Shown piece by piece: positions 1 to 12,147 of a stretch of 64,000 bases of DNA. Every line of letters begins with the position of its first letter. Position 1 is the stretch's first letter. The translations under genes and the position numbers were made by a program. The stretch lies in assembly GCF_024362695.1 (NCBI RefSeq), contig NC_065417.1, positions 7,185,001-7,249,000 on the forward strand. Reading direction: 5' to 3'. Source of the DNA: Pectinophora gossypiella (lineage: Eukaryota; Arthropoda; Insecta; Lepidoptera; Gelechiidae). The notes under the pieces were generated by a model, which searched no databases, had not been told where the DNA came from, and saw only the letters and a program-made list of their open reading frames with translations.

Positions 1-76
1 TGTAGGCGCTGCGGGTCGCTGTACCATCGCAGCGTCCTTGTCAACTGACAAGCGGCCGCGATCGTACTGTCCGGGG

Positions 77-165
77 TCCGACCGATTCTGACGAATAGAT
101 TACTTTAGTCATAGAAACGGACAATCAGCTAGCGACCGCAAACACTTCGGGACCCCGATGCTGAA
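77..165 (+). repeat. LINE-P internal fragment (diverged)
   Basis: This stretch aligns by eye with the C-terminal coding part of the LINE-P copies at 803 and 9290. Shared words include GATTACT, TAGTCATAGA, CAATCAGCT and CAAACACTTC. It has no 3' UTR or poly(A) end and is clearly older than the 803 copy. Confidence 0.6.
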
Positions 166-344
166 TCTACCTGGATGATGTTGGCTCACTTGGATGAAGA
201 ACGAAGGAGGAAAACCGGCCCGGTTGATGAAATATTATGGGATTGAGTGGGGCATGTTTGCAGAATACACTAGCTAGCGCGCTTCACTGGGTACTCTTAT
301 AAGCAGTTAAAAGTATTATAGAAATTGTTTAGTTCAATGACGTG

Positions 345-385
345 TAGGTATTGCCGTGACTTATTGTAGATTTATCTCGGAAGGC
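345..385 (-). repeat. LINE-P 3' end, short degraded fragment
   Basis: It contains TGACTTATTGTAGATTT, the reverse complement of the LINE-P 3' terminus, followed by a diverged continuation. No target duplication is visible. Confidence 0.4.
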
Positions 386-572
386 TATTCATAGATTCAC
401 TTCTTGATCAGAAACAGGAAGCAGACAGGGGTTTATAAAATCAGATTTAAATCGAGGAAACGGTGTTTCATGCAGAACGTCCTGTGGGCAAGCAATAAAA
501 TAGTGAGCGTCCGCTTGCAGCCATAAGTTGCGCCGGAGCGTCGCACCGGTTACTTTAAATTTTCATTAGCAC

Positions 573-615
573 TGCGCCCGCCGCCGGTCGCCGGTCGCCG
601 CCGCCGCCGGCGTCT
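573..615. repeat. GC-rich simple sequence (GCC/GGTCGCC units)
   Basis: A short GC-only block with repeated CGCCGGTCGCC words lies in otherwise AT-rich DNA. The ORFs crossing it are compositional and show no family resemblance. Confidence 0.55.
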
Positions 616-802
616 GCAATTACATTTTGCAATTTACAAATTGTCTTTTTATTTACGATGTGTGCTCTGCTCACTGTGCCGACACTTGCATTACCGTTCA
701 GCGCCCGCTCAAACTTAAGACTCTCGATTACTGGCGGCGAGCGACTTAGGCAGCGGCAGGTTACGAAATATTGCTTATAGACGGCGATACGGTTCACCAA
801 CT

Positions 803-1138
803 TACGATCCTGACGACCCGATTACTCTAGTCATAGAGGCAGCCAATCAGCTCGCGACACCAAACACTTCAGGACCTCGATACCGATCCCGTCGGCGCGG
901 TCGACGATTTCCCTCAATCAGCGCTTATCGCTATCGACACACTAGGGTCGATTAATTCTTTCAAATATTTTTCCTCTCAGACGACGCCCTGAGCCGAGGT
1001 TCGCGCTCAACTGGGCACCCTCAGGCCTGTTGTCTTAAACGTTGTACCGGGTGAGAGCCTTCAGCGCTCCCCATTTGTCCGGCCAAGTAGTTAATGCCAT
1101 CTGCGGCAAATCTACAATAAGTCACGTCAAAAAAAAAA
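803..1138 (+). mobile_element. LINE-P, 5'-truncated non-LTR retrotransposon copy
   Basis: This 336-bp copy holds the last codons of an ORF (ending T-R-V-D-stop near 950), a short 3' UTR and an A-run. It is flanked by a perfect 12-bp target-site duplication, GGTTCACCAACT (791-802 and 1139-1150), which fixes both ends. The variable 5' ends across copies and the A-tail are the hallmark of LINE target-primed insertion. I cannot assign the clade; the poly(A) tail would fit R1/I/Jockey-type elements. Confidence 0.85.
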
Positions 1139-1150
1139 GGTTCACCAACT

Positions 1151-3349
1151 ACCACGTTGGTCTAATAAAGTTTGGCGATACGTACTTAGCGGTGAGTTTA
1201 TGTTTGATTCTTTATATTTGATTTTATTATTTCTGAACTGGCTGAGAAAAGTCCGTAAGTAAAGCAGAGCTTTGTGAGATATACATTTAAAGTCCTTTCG
1301 GTACTTACACTTACTTACCGCCTGAAGTTTGCTATCCTGAAGGGTCCTATACCACCCTATAGTAAACAAGCATCTGTAGTAAACATAATTAATAGTAGTA
1401 ATATTTCGTAAGTAAACAGTTCTTACTTTATCGCTTCGCCGCTAACACTTACGTCAAGACCTTAGTGCCGTCTGCGTTTTACTTTATTAAAGGTGCATCC
1501 AGAGTTATTTCAGTATGCGCCGCTCAGCAAAAAATGGTCGGACTATAATTAAACAACAGTAACAAAGAGTTTTTTTGATAATTCGTATCTATTTTATTGT
1601 GGCTGAATGCATCTCGCGCGTTGATGTCTTTTGTATGAAGTTTTGTTAGGCCTATGCATTTTTATTTAGTTTTTAAGATATTTTAAAATGTCTGTAGACG
1701 ATCCAGACCTGTTTTTTCACTTTAAAGTTTAATTGATAATTTTATTTTATGAGTTTTGTAACGTACAAAACGAAACTGTATGTTTAATATTACTTTTGGT
1801 TTCACAACACATTGCAGACAATCGCAATGCTCGTCCAATTGGGGTTCACGACCTCTGAAACTGGTTTTCAGCGACTGCGGTTACAACCAGAAATTTTAAT
1901 AAAAAAGTATTGGGACAATAAAATGAAGATTTTTGAAGAATGTAAGTTATTAAATAATATGTATTATTAGATACTTACGTACTTAATGGAAAAGGTCACT
2001 TTTGCAGAAAGCGAACATGTGAGCTTCAGGATGAATTGATAATCGAATAATGTTTAGATAGAGATAACCCTAGCCTTTCAACTATAATTCTTAGAAATAT
2101 TTTACCATGTTTGGTAAATTTTTGATCTTAGGAAAACCGACGAAGGGTAGAAAAAATGTTGATTACCTACGTAAGGTTTTAGAGTAAGTATGGAACTTCA
2201 ACTTTGATTGATATACATATGGAAGAAGAGGTACCTACTACAAAAAGGACGACTGAAGCCTACCCTCACACTTGGAGGTAAAATCAATTTCTCGGCTCCA
2301 CCTATATTTTTATTTCTAGCATATATAAACTGCAAAATTATATTCAGAATTCACTTAGTGAGGGACTATAATTGAAGTTGGAAGTTGCATTACAAAGTAG
2401 TGGAGGCAAGAGACGGGCGCTCGTCGTTGAATATTTTAGCGGCGATCCGCGCTGGCCGGCCGCGGCGCCACTCCACGTACATTATACCACATAATGCATG
2501 GAAATTAAAGAAATATACAAACTCTTATATAGAGCAGCTAAAGAACTGTAATAAAATCAGTTGTACATTTTCTTGCCGTGTATGTAGGTACGCTGCAAAA
2601 TCTGAGCTCGATGTAGAGACGGTTTGCTCAAAATGGTTACAAATTTGTAGTGATTGAATCTTAAGACTTTTTCTCTTCCTCCTTGGCTTAATTTGTTGTT
2701 TTCTTTCTTGGTCTTTAGAAGAGAGTAGCAGTGGATATTTCGGGTTGATACTACTGATTGCAATTAAAAGTTTCATATCAATTTATCAAGATGTTACGAT
2801 CCGTTATTCTATACCGGCTGCAAGGATTGACAGCATCAAAGTGAAGTCGGTACAGATTCTATCTAGCGTGTAGCTATTATTTCTTTCAATCTTTTCATCG
2901 CTGAATCATGAATAACTTTAAAAAAATATACGATTTGTAACTGGTCTACCACGTAGGTATACGTATAGTTAATCAAATTATAGAAAAAACTTAAACATGA
3001 CAAAGAGATAGCAGTTTGCTGGTGACCTGTCATTATACCATTGCAGCTACTTTTGATGTTGATAAGTGATGAGAAACATGATTTGCCAAAAGAAACGCTT
3101 TCGTCTGACATTCCGATGCGCAGATAGCGAAGGTTCGAGAGTTTGTAGTGGACCGAGCGAAGCCTTGACAAAGCGGATATCTTTTTCCTTGATGTAACTT
3201 TCGTGCAGGTATCAAGTTTCGGCGTGCATCGTCGGAGCAGGAAGTTGTGGGGGTTATTTTTTGCGGCGGCACGACGGCTCGACCGCCGCCCGGCAACCCG
3301 ACACGAGCCACGTCCCTCGGCCCGTTGGCGCGGCTGGGGGACACTAGTG
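1151..3349. other. Intergenic stretch, no gene seen
   Basis: AT-rich DNA without a convincing coding exon or RNA gene. A small GC-rich patch (about 3220-3340) generates overlapping ORFs on both strands, but these run on into the adjacent MITE and look like chance frames. Confidence 0.5.
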
Positions 3350-3480
3350 GGTCTAAAAGGCCACATTCAAGCAATTTATTTAAAAAAAGCAATATTGCAA
3401 TTTGATATTAACGCACATAAAAGCATCAAATTAAGTCAAAAAGTATATTCGTTTTTTAGATGCATCTCCTTTTCAGACCA
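3350..3480. mobile_element. MITE-1 copy (inverted-repeat element)
   Basis: The left end reads GGTCTAAAAGGCCACAT and the right end is its imperfect reverse complement, with AGCAATATTGCAATTTGA words inside each arm. The same two arms occur at 42220 and 46095. No coding capacity is present, which is consistent with a non-autonomous DNA transposon. Confidence 0.65.
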
Positions 3481-4816
3481 GCAAACGTAATATATGGAGC
3501 TTGCATATCGTGCTTGCCGCGATATATGAGACAACACTATTGGCTACATATATACACAACATAAACAGCCATATACAATGCTTCCAATATCGCATCGCGC
3601 GCTATAATATTCCAGTATGCTACGGAGGCTGATTGGAGACTGCCCTCTCTTGACACTTCCTTATGTTATTTTTTTTTTCACCGTTAGCTCTTCATGTTGC
3701 TGCGTTGAGTAAGCACGTGTAAAACTTTTTGACAACATAATTCAGTAGCATATATTTTACTTTATAAATATCGGTAAAAGTCCCGGATTTCCAACTTAGT
3801 GTTTGCGATAGGTACACTTATCGAACCTCATTTATCTTCATCATTCTGTTTACAAATACTTTTTGAGGTAAATGTCTTGCCTCGTGTAAGACATAAAAGT
3901 GCTTTTTGTGGGTAAGAGAACAAATTATACATCATTTATCTGTTTCAAAGACTATGTATTATAGAGATGTAAGTTTATGTACGTTTTATATTATAAATAG
4001 GTCGATAAGTTAAAAAGTATTGTTGCGAAGCTGGTGTTAAAGAGAAAACACGCCTACATATAAATCCAATCATGACTAAGCGAAATCACGGAAGTGCAAA
4101 CTGCAAGCGAGCCTGGGCGTGAGTCGGAGAGCCTTCCTGTTTCGAAGTCTTATTATATTCGTCAGTCAAGTACTTGCATCGCATAGGTCAACTGAAAATA
4201 TACAATTACAATAAAATCATACTTACTTACTCTCCTTTTAAACATTGGTTGAACAAGTTTAATTAATGGAATTGTTTATCAATAATGATCACTGATGCAA
4301 TATTTAAAAAATATTCAAAGGCTAGCTTACCTCCATATCTTACCATCACTTAACCTTCCGACGTCCTTTTACATGTATTTTTAAGAGGACGTTTGAAGGA
4401 CTCTAGATGCAACGTCCATTACAAGTTCGTATCCTCTGTAGAGGCCAGACTGCAGTGCATGTGTAGAGTGAAATCGACGGTGCATGTGCAATGGTGTGCG
4501 TGCGGCGCGCAGCCTCCTTGCGTCTGCGGCCTGTCTAGACGGCCCTCCCCCCGCGCCAGCGCCGTGCACCCCCGCCCGCGCGCCTTTCACTGCACCCGCC
4601 GACCACCTGCCGACGCCGCCTGCCTTGCTCAGACCTCTAATAACGGATGATCCTCATGTAAATTCAACAAATGAATGTTACCTTACATTTCAAATTAAAA
4701 ATTAACTTGAAACATCCTTTAAAAGTGATAAAAGCACTTGACCTATACAGTCAGGTAAAACTCGCATGGCCAACCAAATGGTTATTGACTGTATTTTTCT
4801 ATAAAGGGTCATGCAT
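3481..4816. other. Intergenic stretch with a GC-rich island at about 4470-4640
   Basis: No gene is supported. The island contains GTCTAGAC at 4533-4540 and GACGGTGCATG words that recur in other islands of the window. The ORFs through it follow composition only. Confidence 0.45.
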
Positions 4817-4827
4817 GGAATTTTCAA

Positions 4828-4924
4828 ATCCGAATGAGAGCACTCAGCGCTCCCCATTGGCCGGTCAAGTAGTTATGCGATTTACGGCAAATGTTATTGT
4901 ACGTACATTGTCATGTCAAAAAAA
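4828..4924 (+). mobile_element. LINE-P 3' end, diverged short copy
   Basis: The sequence runs from GAGAGCACTCAGCGCTCCCC to GTCATGTCAAAAAAA, the LINE-P 3' UTR. The flanks GGAATTTTCAA (4817-4827) and GGAATTGTCAA (4925-4935) match at 10 of 11 positions, as expected for an aged target duplication. Confidence 0.75.
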
Positions 4925-4935
4925 GGAATTGTCAA

Positions 4936-5756
4936 GTTTGTAAACAATAACAGTAACGAGTAAAATAATTCTTCATAAAGGTTAGGTACTTACCAAGTTC
5001 ATTTGCACGTGAGAATGAAATAGGATTTATTTTTATGCATATAAGTATCTTGTCTTTGTTGAGTCTGTATTAAAATAAACCTATTTCGATTTTCTGAACT
5101 CGGGACTTGCGTTAAGGTTATTTTCACAAGACAAGATACTTATTTTCTGAAATATCTGTTACTTCCATCCATATTTTATAATTAAGTAATCAAAACAAAT
5201 TCGGAGCTGATATCAACATCCTATGATAAAATTACAAAGTTTGTGGTTCGGTATAATGAGAAATTTATGTCGATAACTCTTGCGTCTGGGATTAAAAGCT
5301 TGGATGTCTCATCTTTTTTTAATTTTCCAATAAATCGTGTGCCAGGCGCGGGAGCGGCGTCTGCAAACAGGCGTCGGTTTACTCCGGCGAAGGCTTGCAC
5401 GCTGCAGACAGGCAAAAAGGTTGAAGTGAGCCGGAGAATGCACGATTAGTCGCGAGCCGGCTTTGCCTGTTTGCGACCAGCTCCGGCGACGTAATAAATA
5501 AGGCACGTCGATGCACCGCCACAACATTGTAGACGATTGAACACGCAACGAGAAAACGCCGCTTCTATTATAAGACCGCCGACAATTTTGTCTCCTGATC
5601 AACTATTCACTTGATCGGTTTAGATTCACGTGTATGGTAACATCAATAAAATAATGATTAATACGTCGTTTTTGTTTCAGTTATATTTAGAAATGTCTTC
5701 TAGCGAAATCATCACATCCCTATAACGTTATCCCGTTTCTACGAGGTCCTCATCTA
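4936..5756. other. Intergenic stretch, no gene seen
   Basis: AT-rich DNA with one modestly GC-rich patch at 5340-5520 that produces short ORFs on both strands. None has a recognisable domain or flanking splice-site pattern. Confidence 0.4.
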
Positions 5757-6006
5757 ACTAATGACAAGCCTGGTTTACAGAAGCAGTCGCTTCTGTAAAC
5801 TGACCGACTGTGAACTGACGGATTTTCTTTTGGTGACTACCAAAGGAAAATAAATTACAGGTTAGGTCACTTTTTCCGAAAATATATTTCTCGAGTATGT
5901 AACGTAAGTACGTAGGTTTGTTCCAAACATGAATTAGAAACCAAATTCCTTGGCTTAGGCTAATAACGAAAGTCAAGTGTTCTTCTAACTAGGCTACCAC
6001 GGCTCT
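5757..6006 (-). mobile_element. SINE family C, old degraded copy
   Basis: In reverse complement it runs from a tRNA-like start (AGCCGTGGTAGCCTAG) through ATTCATGTTTGGA and CCTGTAATTTATTTTCC to AGAAGCGACTGCTTCTG, matching the order seen in the better copies at 41528 and 18738. The B box is eroded. Confidence 0.65.
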
Positions 6007-6433
6007 TAAATCTTAAATGTGTAATTAAAATATATTTTTTTCGATGTTAAACAGTGGACAGTCATGAGCAATATAATGTACCCACTTTAGGACTCTGTCG
6101 CACTAACATATTTGACATTTAGTGAGACTTACAGTTCAATTTGTCAAAAAAGTTAATGTGACATGGTACCAAAGTGTATACATATTAATGCTCGTGACCG
6201 GACATGGCTTTTGCAAAAATATGGGAACATATTATCTGTCTTAATTTATAGAACGGGAGCGAAATGTGTTGAATAGGGCGCATAAAGACGCACCCTAGAG
6301 AAAACTTGACTGCCTCGATAAAGGGAGCGATTACCATATTGATAATGTAAACAGCGAGAGGGAACCGATGACTACAAAATATCATAGCACGACTAGAAGC
6401 CTTTCGTTGGGATTGTTTGTGTACGACATTAAA

Positions 6434-6687
6434 GGACCCCGATACCGGCCGGCGTGGTCGATGATTTCCCTCATACAGCACTTATCGCTGCCCTTTAGGG
6501 TAGATTAATTATTTTAAATATACCGTCCCCCTCATTGACGACGTCTTGAGATGAGGTTCGCGCCCAACTGGCACCCTCAGGCTTGTTGTCTTAAATGTAC
6601 TGGGAGAGAGCCCTCAGCGCTCTCCGTTTGCCCGGCCAAGTAGTTATGTCATCTGTTGTAAACTACGATAAGTCATATCACAAAAAA
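6434..6687 (+). mobile_element. LINE-P, 5'-truncated diverged copy
   Basis: It covers the end of the LINE-P ORF and the 3' UTR up to a short A-run. Flanks at 6421-6433 and 6688-6700 both begin GTACGACAT and match at 12 of 13 positions, so this is an independent insertion with its own target duplication. Confidence 0.8.
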
Positions 6688-6700
6688 GTACGACATAAAA

Positions 6701-8430
6701 TTTTAGAAGTACCGCCCCTAGACCTAACAAGCTGTGTGTGGTATGCACCGTACGCGCCACCTGTCGGGGGCGGCTGTCTGACTCGCAGGCGCTCGCAGCG
6801 CATACAGGATTAAATTATGGAGAAACACCTTGTTTTGTTCCATTCTCCTACTTCTATAACATATTAAATATAAAGTTTTTTAATCCCAGTTATCCCCCGC
6901 TAAATTAGGTTTGACGATCTCAGATGTTGGTTCCCTCGTTTCCTCTGTTTACCTTGTTTGCTTTATCGTGATAATGTACATAATGTGGAAAAGTAAGTAT
7001 ATGATGATCGTAAAAACAAGAAAAAATATCTTCATTGTATACAGATAAGACAGATTACGGAAAAAATTCACCAATATTTTAGTAACACTTGCGTGAGGCA
7101 CTAGATACTCGTAAACTGCATTACAAGTACTTACCTATGTTGTTTTATAATATAGTTTCTCCCCTAGATAACGCTACATACTCCTGGTTGAAGTGTTTAT
7201 GTTGGCACGTTCCTCCTCTGTACTGTACTGCATTTGAATTAATCAAAATTAATTTAATGGACAGCAGGAGCTCGTATCCCAGTCGCGCATGTTGATCGCA
7301 TCATATCAACAACAGAGTTAACCAACTTTGAGTGTGGTGACCGTTTTTGGGTTTTATAGAAAGAGTAAGTAAGTACGTAAAGTCATGGGTTTCAGCTAGT
7401 CAATTATCCTTTTTCCTTTTTTAGTAAACTCGAGCCTACTCGAGTACTAAAGTTGACTTTACCCCCCCTCCCCCCAAAAAGGTCCACATCAACACCAACA
7501 CCCTCATACGCTGAACTTTAATATACTTACCTATGTCCGACACGCCCTTGACAGTTTTTTTCTTTAATTTACGTTCGTACCATTTCCCTGTAACGTCTTC
7601 ACGTTGCCGACTAACACTAATAAGGGCTTCCTTCATACAAAAGACATCAACGAGACCATTGTTATTTTTTGATTAATAAACTTTTTGATCATAAGTACCT
7701 ATTAAACTTCTACACCCATATTTTGATGAAGCTTGCACTGTTCCCTAAGTTAGATAATATTTAATTCAATTAAGAACTAATTATTATATGACGTGTAATA
7801 GAAAGTTTTATTGAAAAAAATTGAAACTGGCAGAATACAAATACGTTTCAAAATCAAATTCATAAACCCACACCCGTACTTGGACGCTGCCAGAGTACCA
7901 GTCCATCATCGCCTGTAAATTAAGACGTCACAGTCATAATATGTTTTAACATGCGCCTGTTCCGATGATACTTAGTTACATTCTTCGGATGTATTTTTAT
8001 TGATTGAAGAATGGATGTTTTCCATCCGCGCAAACACCCACAACAGTAAAATAATAATTGCGAGACATTGTGAAATGACCTAATTTCGTTATCCAATTTG
8101 TACTTCCCCAAATTATAATTTTCAGACGTTATCCTCACGTCTGCCCGGACAGTATGTATTTAATATTACGTCATGTAATCGGCGAGTGTGTCTGTGGGAC
8201 ATTTAGGCGTCGCTATAACGCGTGAAAGCTCGACCTGGACGTCTAGTCTAGACACATAGTCATGGTCTAGATACGCGACATCTAAATAGGCGGGCTTTCC
8301 CCCCAAACGCAACGACGACAAAAGAATTACTCATGTACATCACGCTTTATTTATATTGAATGACTCGTTTCACTAACACGCACTAAATGAGTCGTTTCAT
8401 TATTATGAACATGATAAATCTATAATGTAA
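6701..8430. other. Intergenic stretch containing repeat-X (7450-7775)
   Basis: No gene is supported. A CT-rich run (7455-7480) starts the repeat-X segment. The perfect palindrome GTCTAGAC lies at 8246-8253, with further CTAGA words nearby. Confidence 0.45.
7450..7775. repeat. Repeat-X, unclassified dispersed repeat
   Basis: This segment resembles 57385-57665 in the same order. Both have a CCAACACC-rich stretch, then CTTCA-GTTGCC--CTAACNCTNATAAG, then CTTGCA-T-TTCCCTAAGTT. I see no coding potential or clear terminal structure. Confidence 0.45.
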
Positions 8431-8435
8431 TTTAT

Positions 8436-8618
8436 TTTTTTAAAGAACGTCTAGGGCCCTGTGCCGAGGTTTTTCTTGCAGCTTATTTTTCCCGGCTATA
8501 CAGGTTGTGAGAAGCTGCAGTAGTTTTAGGCGGATGAGACGTTGTTTATGTAAAAATTGACGATTCAAAGTGTAACTATGTTACCTACCGAATAAAGATA
8601 TTTTTGAATTTGAAATCA
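8436..8618 (+). mobile_element. Jockey-like LINE, 3' UTR fragment
   Basis: The segment contains GGGCCCTGTGCCGAGG, GAGAAGCTGCAGTAGTTTTA and a 3' end AATAAAGATATTTTTGAATT with a GAATTT-type tail. The same 3' end occurs at 39272-39432 (minus) and 46390-46445 (plus). The clade assignment is from memory of lepidopteran LINE tails and is tentative. Confidence 0.65.
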
Positions 8619-9289
8619 TTTTTCATTTTTGTATGTATACTACGTTTTAAGACAAATATCTTTCAATGGTTTTTATTTATTCAACATAACATGAGAGTTA
8701 CATTATATTTGGCCGCGTTATAGACTTGTATAATATCACATTATACTTGCAAATGAACTTCAAGTTCAGCAGGTCACCTATGAATTAAAGCTGAAACTTT
8801 CTAAAAATCCTCGATGCTCTTGAAACACTTTAAGGCTGTCTGTAGGACACGAGTTATGAAAATATTTTCACTAGCCCTACTGTTAATATAGTACGAGTAG
8901 TCTCTGTCCTGCTTGCCCTGAATTCTTACAGGCTATTTTCCAATTTGTCAATCAGTTACTTTTCACTGAACGTCAAAACACGAAATCACTATGGAATTTG
9001 TATGAAAAAGCACACTGTAACGTCATAAAAATGTGATGAATTATTATTTTTCTTGATTTTCTTGATTAGGAAAAAAGAAAATGATTTTCGTTAGTTTTAC
9101 AACTGTCTAATCAGAATTTTATAATTTATCTTGAACCATATTAATATTCTTATTGTATACGATCTACTTATTACAACAAGAGAGATGAGATTTTAATAAT
9201 GCGTAAGTAGTGGAATAAATAAATTATTCATTTTAACAAGAACTTAGTAAGCAGACTAGATACCTAGTCTGGCATATAGTTGTTGTTGT

Positions 9290-9547
9290 TTGCTGTCTAT
9301 AATGCACCACCCAAATCCCCTGGTAGTTGCGGCTTCCGAATACATTCCGCTTAGGGACGGTACTGAAAAGTATCGGCGTCCGAAGGACGTAATATACGAT
9401 CCCGACGACCCGATTACTCTAGCCATAGAGGCAGCCAATCAGCTCGCAACACCAAACACTTCAGGTCCCCGATACCGACCCCGCCGGCGTGGTCGACGAT
9501 TTCCCTCATTCAGCGCTTATCGCTATCGACCCACTAGGGTCGATTAA
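9290..9547 (+). pseudogene. LINE-P ORF, C-terminal remnant
   Basis: The frame is open for 85 codons, with an arginine-rich stretch (RPRRRGRRF) near the end and a terminal T-R-V-D before the stop. The copies at 803 and 6434 end at the same point, and the 803 copy keeps the frame, so this is the true C-terminus of the LINE-P protein. No reverse transcriptase motif remains because the element is 5'-truncated. It is not a host gene; the apparent start methionine is simply the first one inside the remnant. Confidence 0.65.
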
Positions 9548-9727
9548 TTCTTTCAAATATTTTTCCTCTCAGACGACGCCCTGAGCCGAGGTTCGCGCCC
9601 AACTGGGCACCCTCAGGCCTGTTGTCTTAAACGTTGTACCGGGTGAGAGCCTTCAGCGCTCCCCATTTGTCCGGCCAAGTAGTTAATGCCATCTGCGGCA
9701 AATCTACAATAAGTCACGTCAAAAAAA
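9290..9727 (+). mobile_element. LINE-P, longest copy in the window
   Basis: This copy includes an 85-codon open C-terminal ORF segment (9290-9547), a roughly 110-bp spacer, the conserved 3' UTR beginning GGGTGAGAGCCTTCAGCGC (about 9641), and an A-run ending at 9727. The upstream boundary is uncertain because I could not find a convincing target duplication. Confidence 0.8.
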
Positions 9728-9939
9728 TTGGTAAGTACTTACTGAAAATAGAATAGTTTTATTTAGAACAATTTGTCACCATTTTTGTTGTGATGCCATT
9801 AGCACCTACCTGACTTCAACTATTTATGCCCACGGGAGTAAATCTTCAGCAGGCTACTAATTGTGGCATGATGGAGAACTTTGGATGGCTAATGAGCGGC
9901 TAGACACCAGTACTGTCAACTCCACTCTAATCTAGTTCT

Positions 9940-10973
9940 CCTTCAATGAGCGACTTTCCAGGGTACATTCCCCAAAATAATATATATATATGGCGCTGTT
10001 CAGTGTTGCCTTCGTTTAACCTTGTAATTTGACGGATAACAGACGTAAGTATGCATTTTTTATCTTTGTTTTTGGGTATAAATGACGACCCTTGTTATTA
10101 CACTCTGGCACAAGACAACTTCCACCCATTATTATTCTGATTAAAATAACATACATACATACATAATCTCACGCCCGTATTCCCCGAAGGGGTGGGCAGA
10201 ACTACAAATAATCAAGAAACTATTAGCAGCCACTTTTGATACATAGTCCTAAGGAGGATAATGATAAACCGAATGATGATACCCATCAGCCTATCGCTCT
10301 TACATGATCGATCATGTTCGACAGGACGCTTGATTAAAATAAAGAGAAGCAATATAGTTAACAGGGTCGTTCTTCTTTTTTATCGACAATGATCTGTCCT
10401 TCGTTCTGCTTCTGATAAATTATGTTTTAGAATTTTATTTCATGTTTTGATTGTCTAAAAATATAGTTATCTTATTATACTCAAAATACAAGCAAAATAC
10501 TAATCGGTTCCTCAATTAGTTATTAACGTAGCTTGATCGTTTTTCACAAAATTCTGGGACAGAGTGGTAAATTGAAATGCTGTCTCCGATGAAAAGGGCC
10601 ACTCTGTCACAATATTTTTTGGAATGCGCCTGCAAAGAAAAGTATGTTACCAAGATAAAGAGAACCACGAAATAGTCCTCTACAGACACATATTTATATG
10701 ATGTTTTAAAATAATTATTGCCGTTATAATTTTAAAGATGTTAAATCCGATAAATCGAGAAAATGTCTTTTTATTGTCGATAAAAGAGAAGAACGACCCA
10801 ACAACATAATTCAAGTAACAATTATTTTTATGTATGCTTCTGCCATTACATTCTATTTTTGAATAATTATGTACCCGGAGTAATGAGAAAATAGGTGATT
10901 ATCACGTTAAACCTGAACAGCGCCATCTATATTGTTTTCGGGGAGCGTAACCTGGAAAGGCCCTCATTGAAGG
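9940..10973. mobile_element. Non-autonomous DNA transposon with about 58-bp TIRs
   Basis: The left end (CTTCAATGAGCGACTTTCCA...) and right end are long imperfect inverted repeats, both containing TTCCCC/TCCCCG, ATATATGGCGCTGTTCAG and TCAATGAG. A related shorter element with the same TIRs sits at 51932-52367. No transposase ORF remains. The interior carries a nested insertion at 10150-10330. The superfamily is unresolved; I see no clean target duplication outside the TIRs. Confidence 0.75.
10150..10330 (-). mobile_element. RTE-type LINE/SINE 3' end nested in the TIR element
   Basis: Read in reverse, it ends CGGGCGTGAGATTATGTATG followed by (ATGT)n, a common lepidopteran RTE-type tail. It is flanked by a perfect 12-bp duplication, TGATTAAAATAA (10138-10149 and 10331-10342). 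The related element at 51932 keeps the uninterrupted site near 52165, which confirms insertion. Confidence 0.8.
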
Positions 10974-11658
10974 CTACATCTAAAATTAATTTAATTAACG
11001 AATCATAACTTATTTAGCTAAACCATTGCAAATTAAACTAAGGGTTAAAATCTTTAGTAACGTTAATTAACTACGCTGATATCAAAATGTTCCAATTAGT
11101 TGTACGTGGTAATAGTAGGTAACGATAACATTAGGTAATCAATATTAATTGGTTAGATCATAATGTAATATGAGAATATATATGTATATTCATTTCGCAG
11201 TCATAGATATATATCTCTATATATATATATATATTCATTTTCTGCAGTTCGAGCTTTTGTAGTAACATATACGCAATTATGTTAGAGTACCTACTCCTTC
11301 ACCGCAAATAGACCGTCGTGTAATGTACTTAGCAGAGGGAGAAGAAGTAGGGAAAAGAACCGATCATTACAAACTGATTATTAGGCGCATCACAATGTTA
11401 AAAGTCGAATCGCGAATTACATTACAGGCGAATACTCACCGATAAAGGAGCACCTTTACACAGAACAGGCGCTGTATACTTTCATAAGCGCATAAATTTA
11501 AAAATGTTGATGGATAAGTGTTCATAAATTATGGATATTATTTTCGCAATATTTGTTACAAAAGTACTTACGGGGGTGATATACGGTTTTTAATAGATCA
11601 TACGGTTTTTAAACTTGTGGCCCCGATTTCTGCAGGCACTTTCTAATTTTAAGTTATA
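10974..11658. other. Intergenic stretch with a (TA)n microsatellite
   Basis: AT-rich DNA without a gene. A (TA)n tract occupies about 11219-11234. Confidence 0.4.
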
Positions 11659-11875
11659 CCTGTCATTTTCTTATCCGCCGAAAAGGAAAGGGATAATTGA
11701 CAACTGTTAATATTAAAGTGATTGAATAACCTGCAACATGCAACCCGTTGGAAGTGTGCTGTCAACTTAATTCTGTCGAGTTATCAGCCATTATAAAATG
11801 TTGGAAGGGTTTTTTTAATTTTATGCCTGTCGATTACCCGTTCCTTTCTTTTTCAGCGGATAAGAAAATGACAGG
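11659..11875. mobile_element. MITE-2 (TA target site, CCTGTCATTTTC termini)
   Basis: The ends are inverted repeats of about 45 bp: CCTGTCATTTTCTTATCCG on the left and CGGATAAGAAAATGACAGG on the right. Each end is bordered by TA. A 217-bp non-coding element with a TA target site fits a Tc1/mariner-derived MITE. Confidence 0.75.
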
Positions 11876-12093
11876 TAAGTACTAAAATAAAATTAGATGG
11901 TGTGTACAGAAACCAGCACCAGTATGAAGAATATAGACTCGGAAAACTTTAGTGTTCACTTAATATATGTACAGTATAATTATTGTTTAAATTTGGTCCA
12001 TTAGCTATCGATCGATTAATCGAATTAAGTACCTATAATTTATCTATAATTACAAATAAAACGTCAAATAAACCTAAAAAGATATAAGTACTC

Positions 12094-12147
12094 TCCTCAT
12101 CTTTTATCGTGTGAGGTGGATGACCAGCCTCAGCAACCTGGCCATAG
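12094..12147 (-). repeat. SINE family B, 3' fragment
   Basis: CTTTTATCGTGTGAGGTGGA, then GACCAGCCTCAGCAACC, matches the 3' end of the SINE-B copies at 40033 and 55766. The tRNA-derived head is absent. Confidence 0.5.

Noticed and set aside
2863..3490. Overlapping ORFs up to 167 codons on both strands
   Set aside because: They owe their length to a GC-rich patch, run into a MITE, and show no domain or splice structure.
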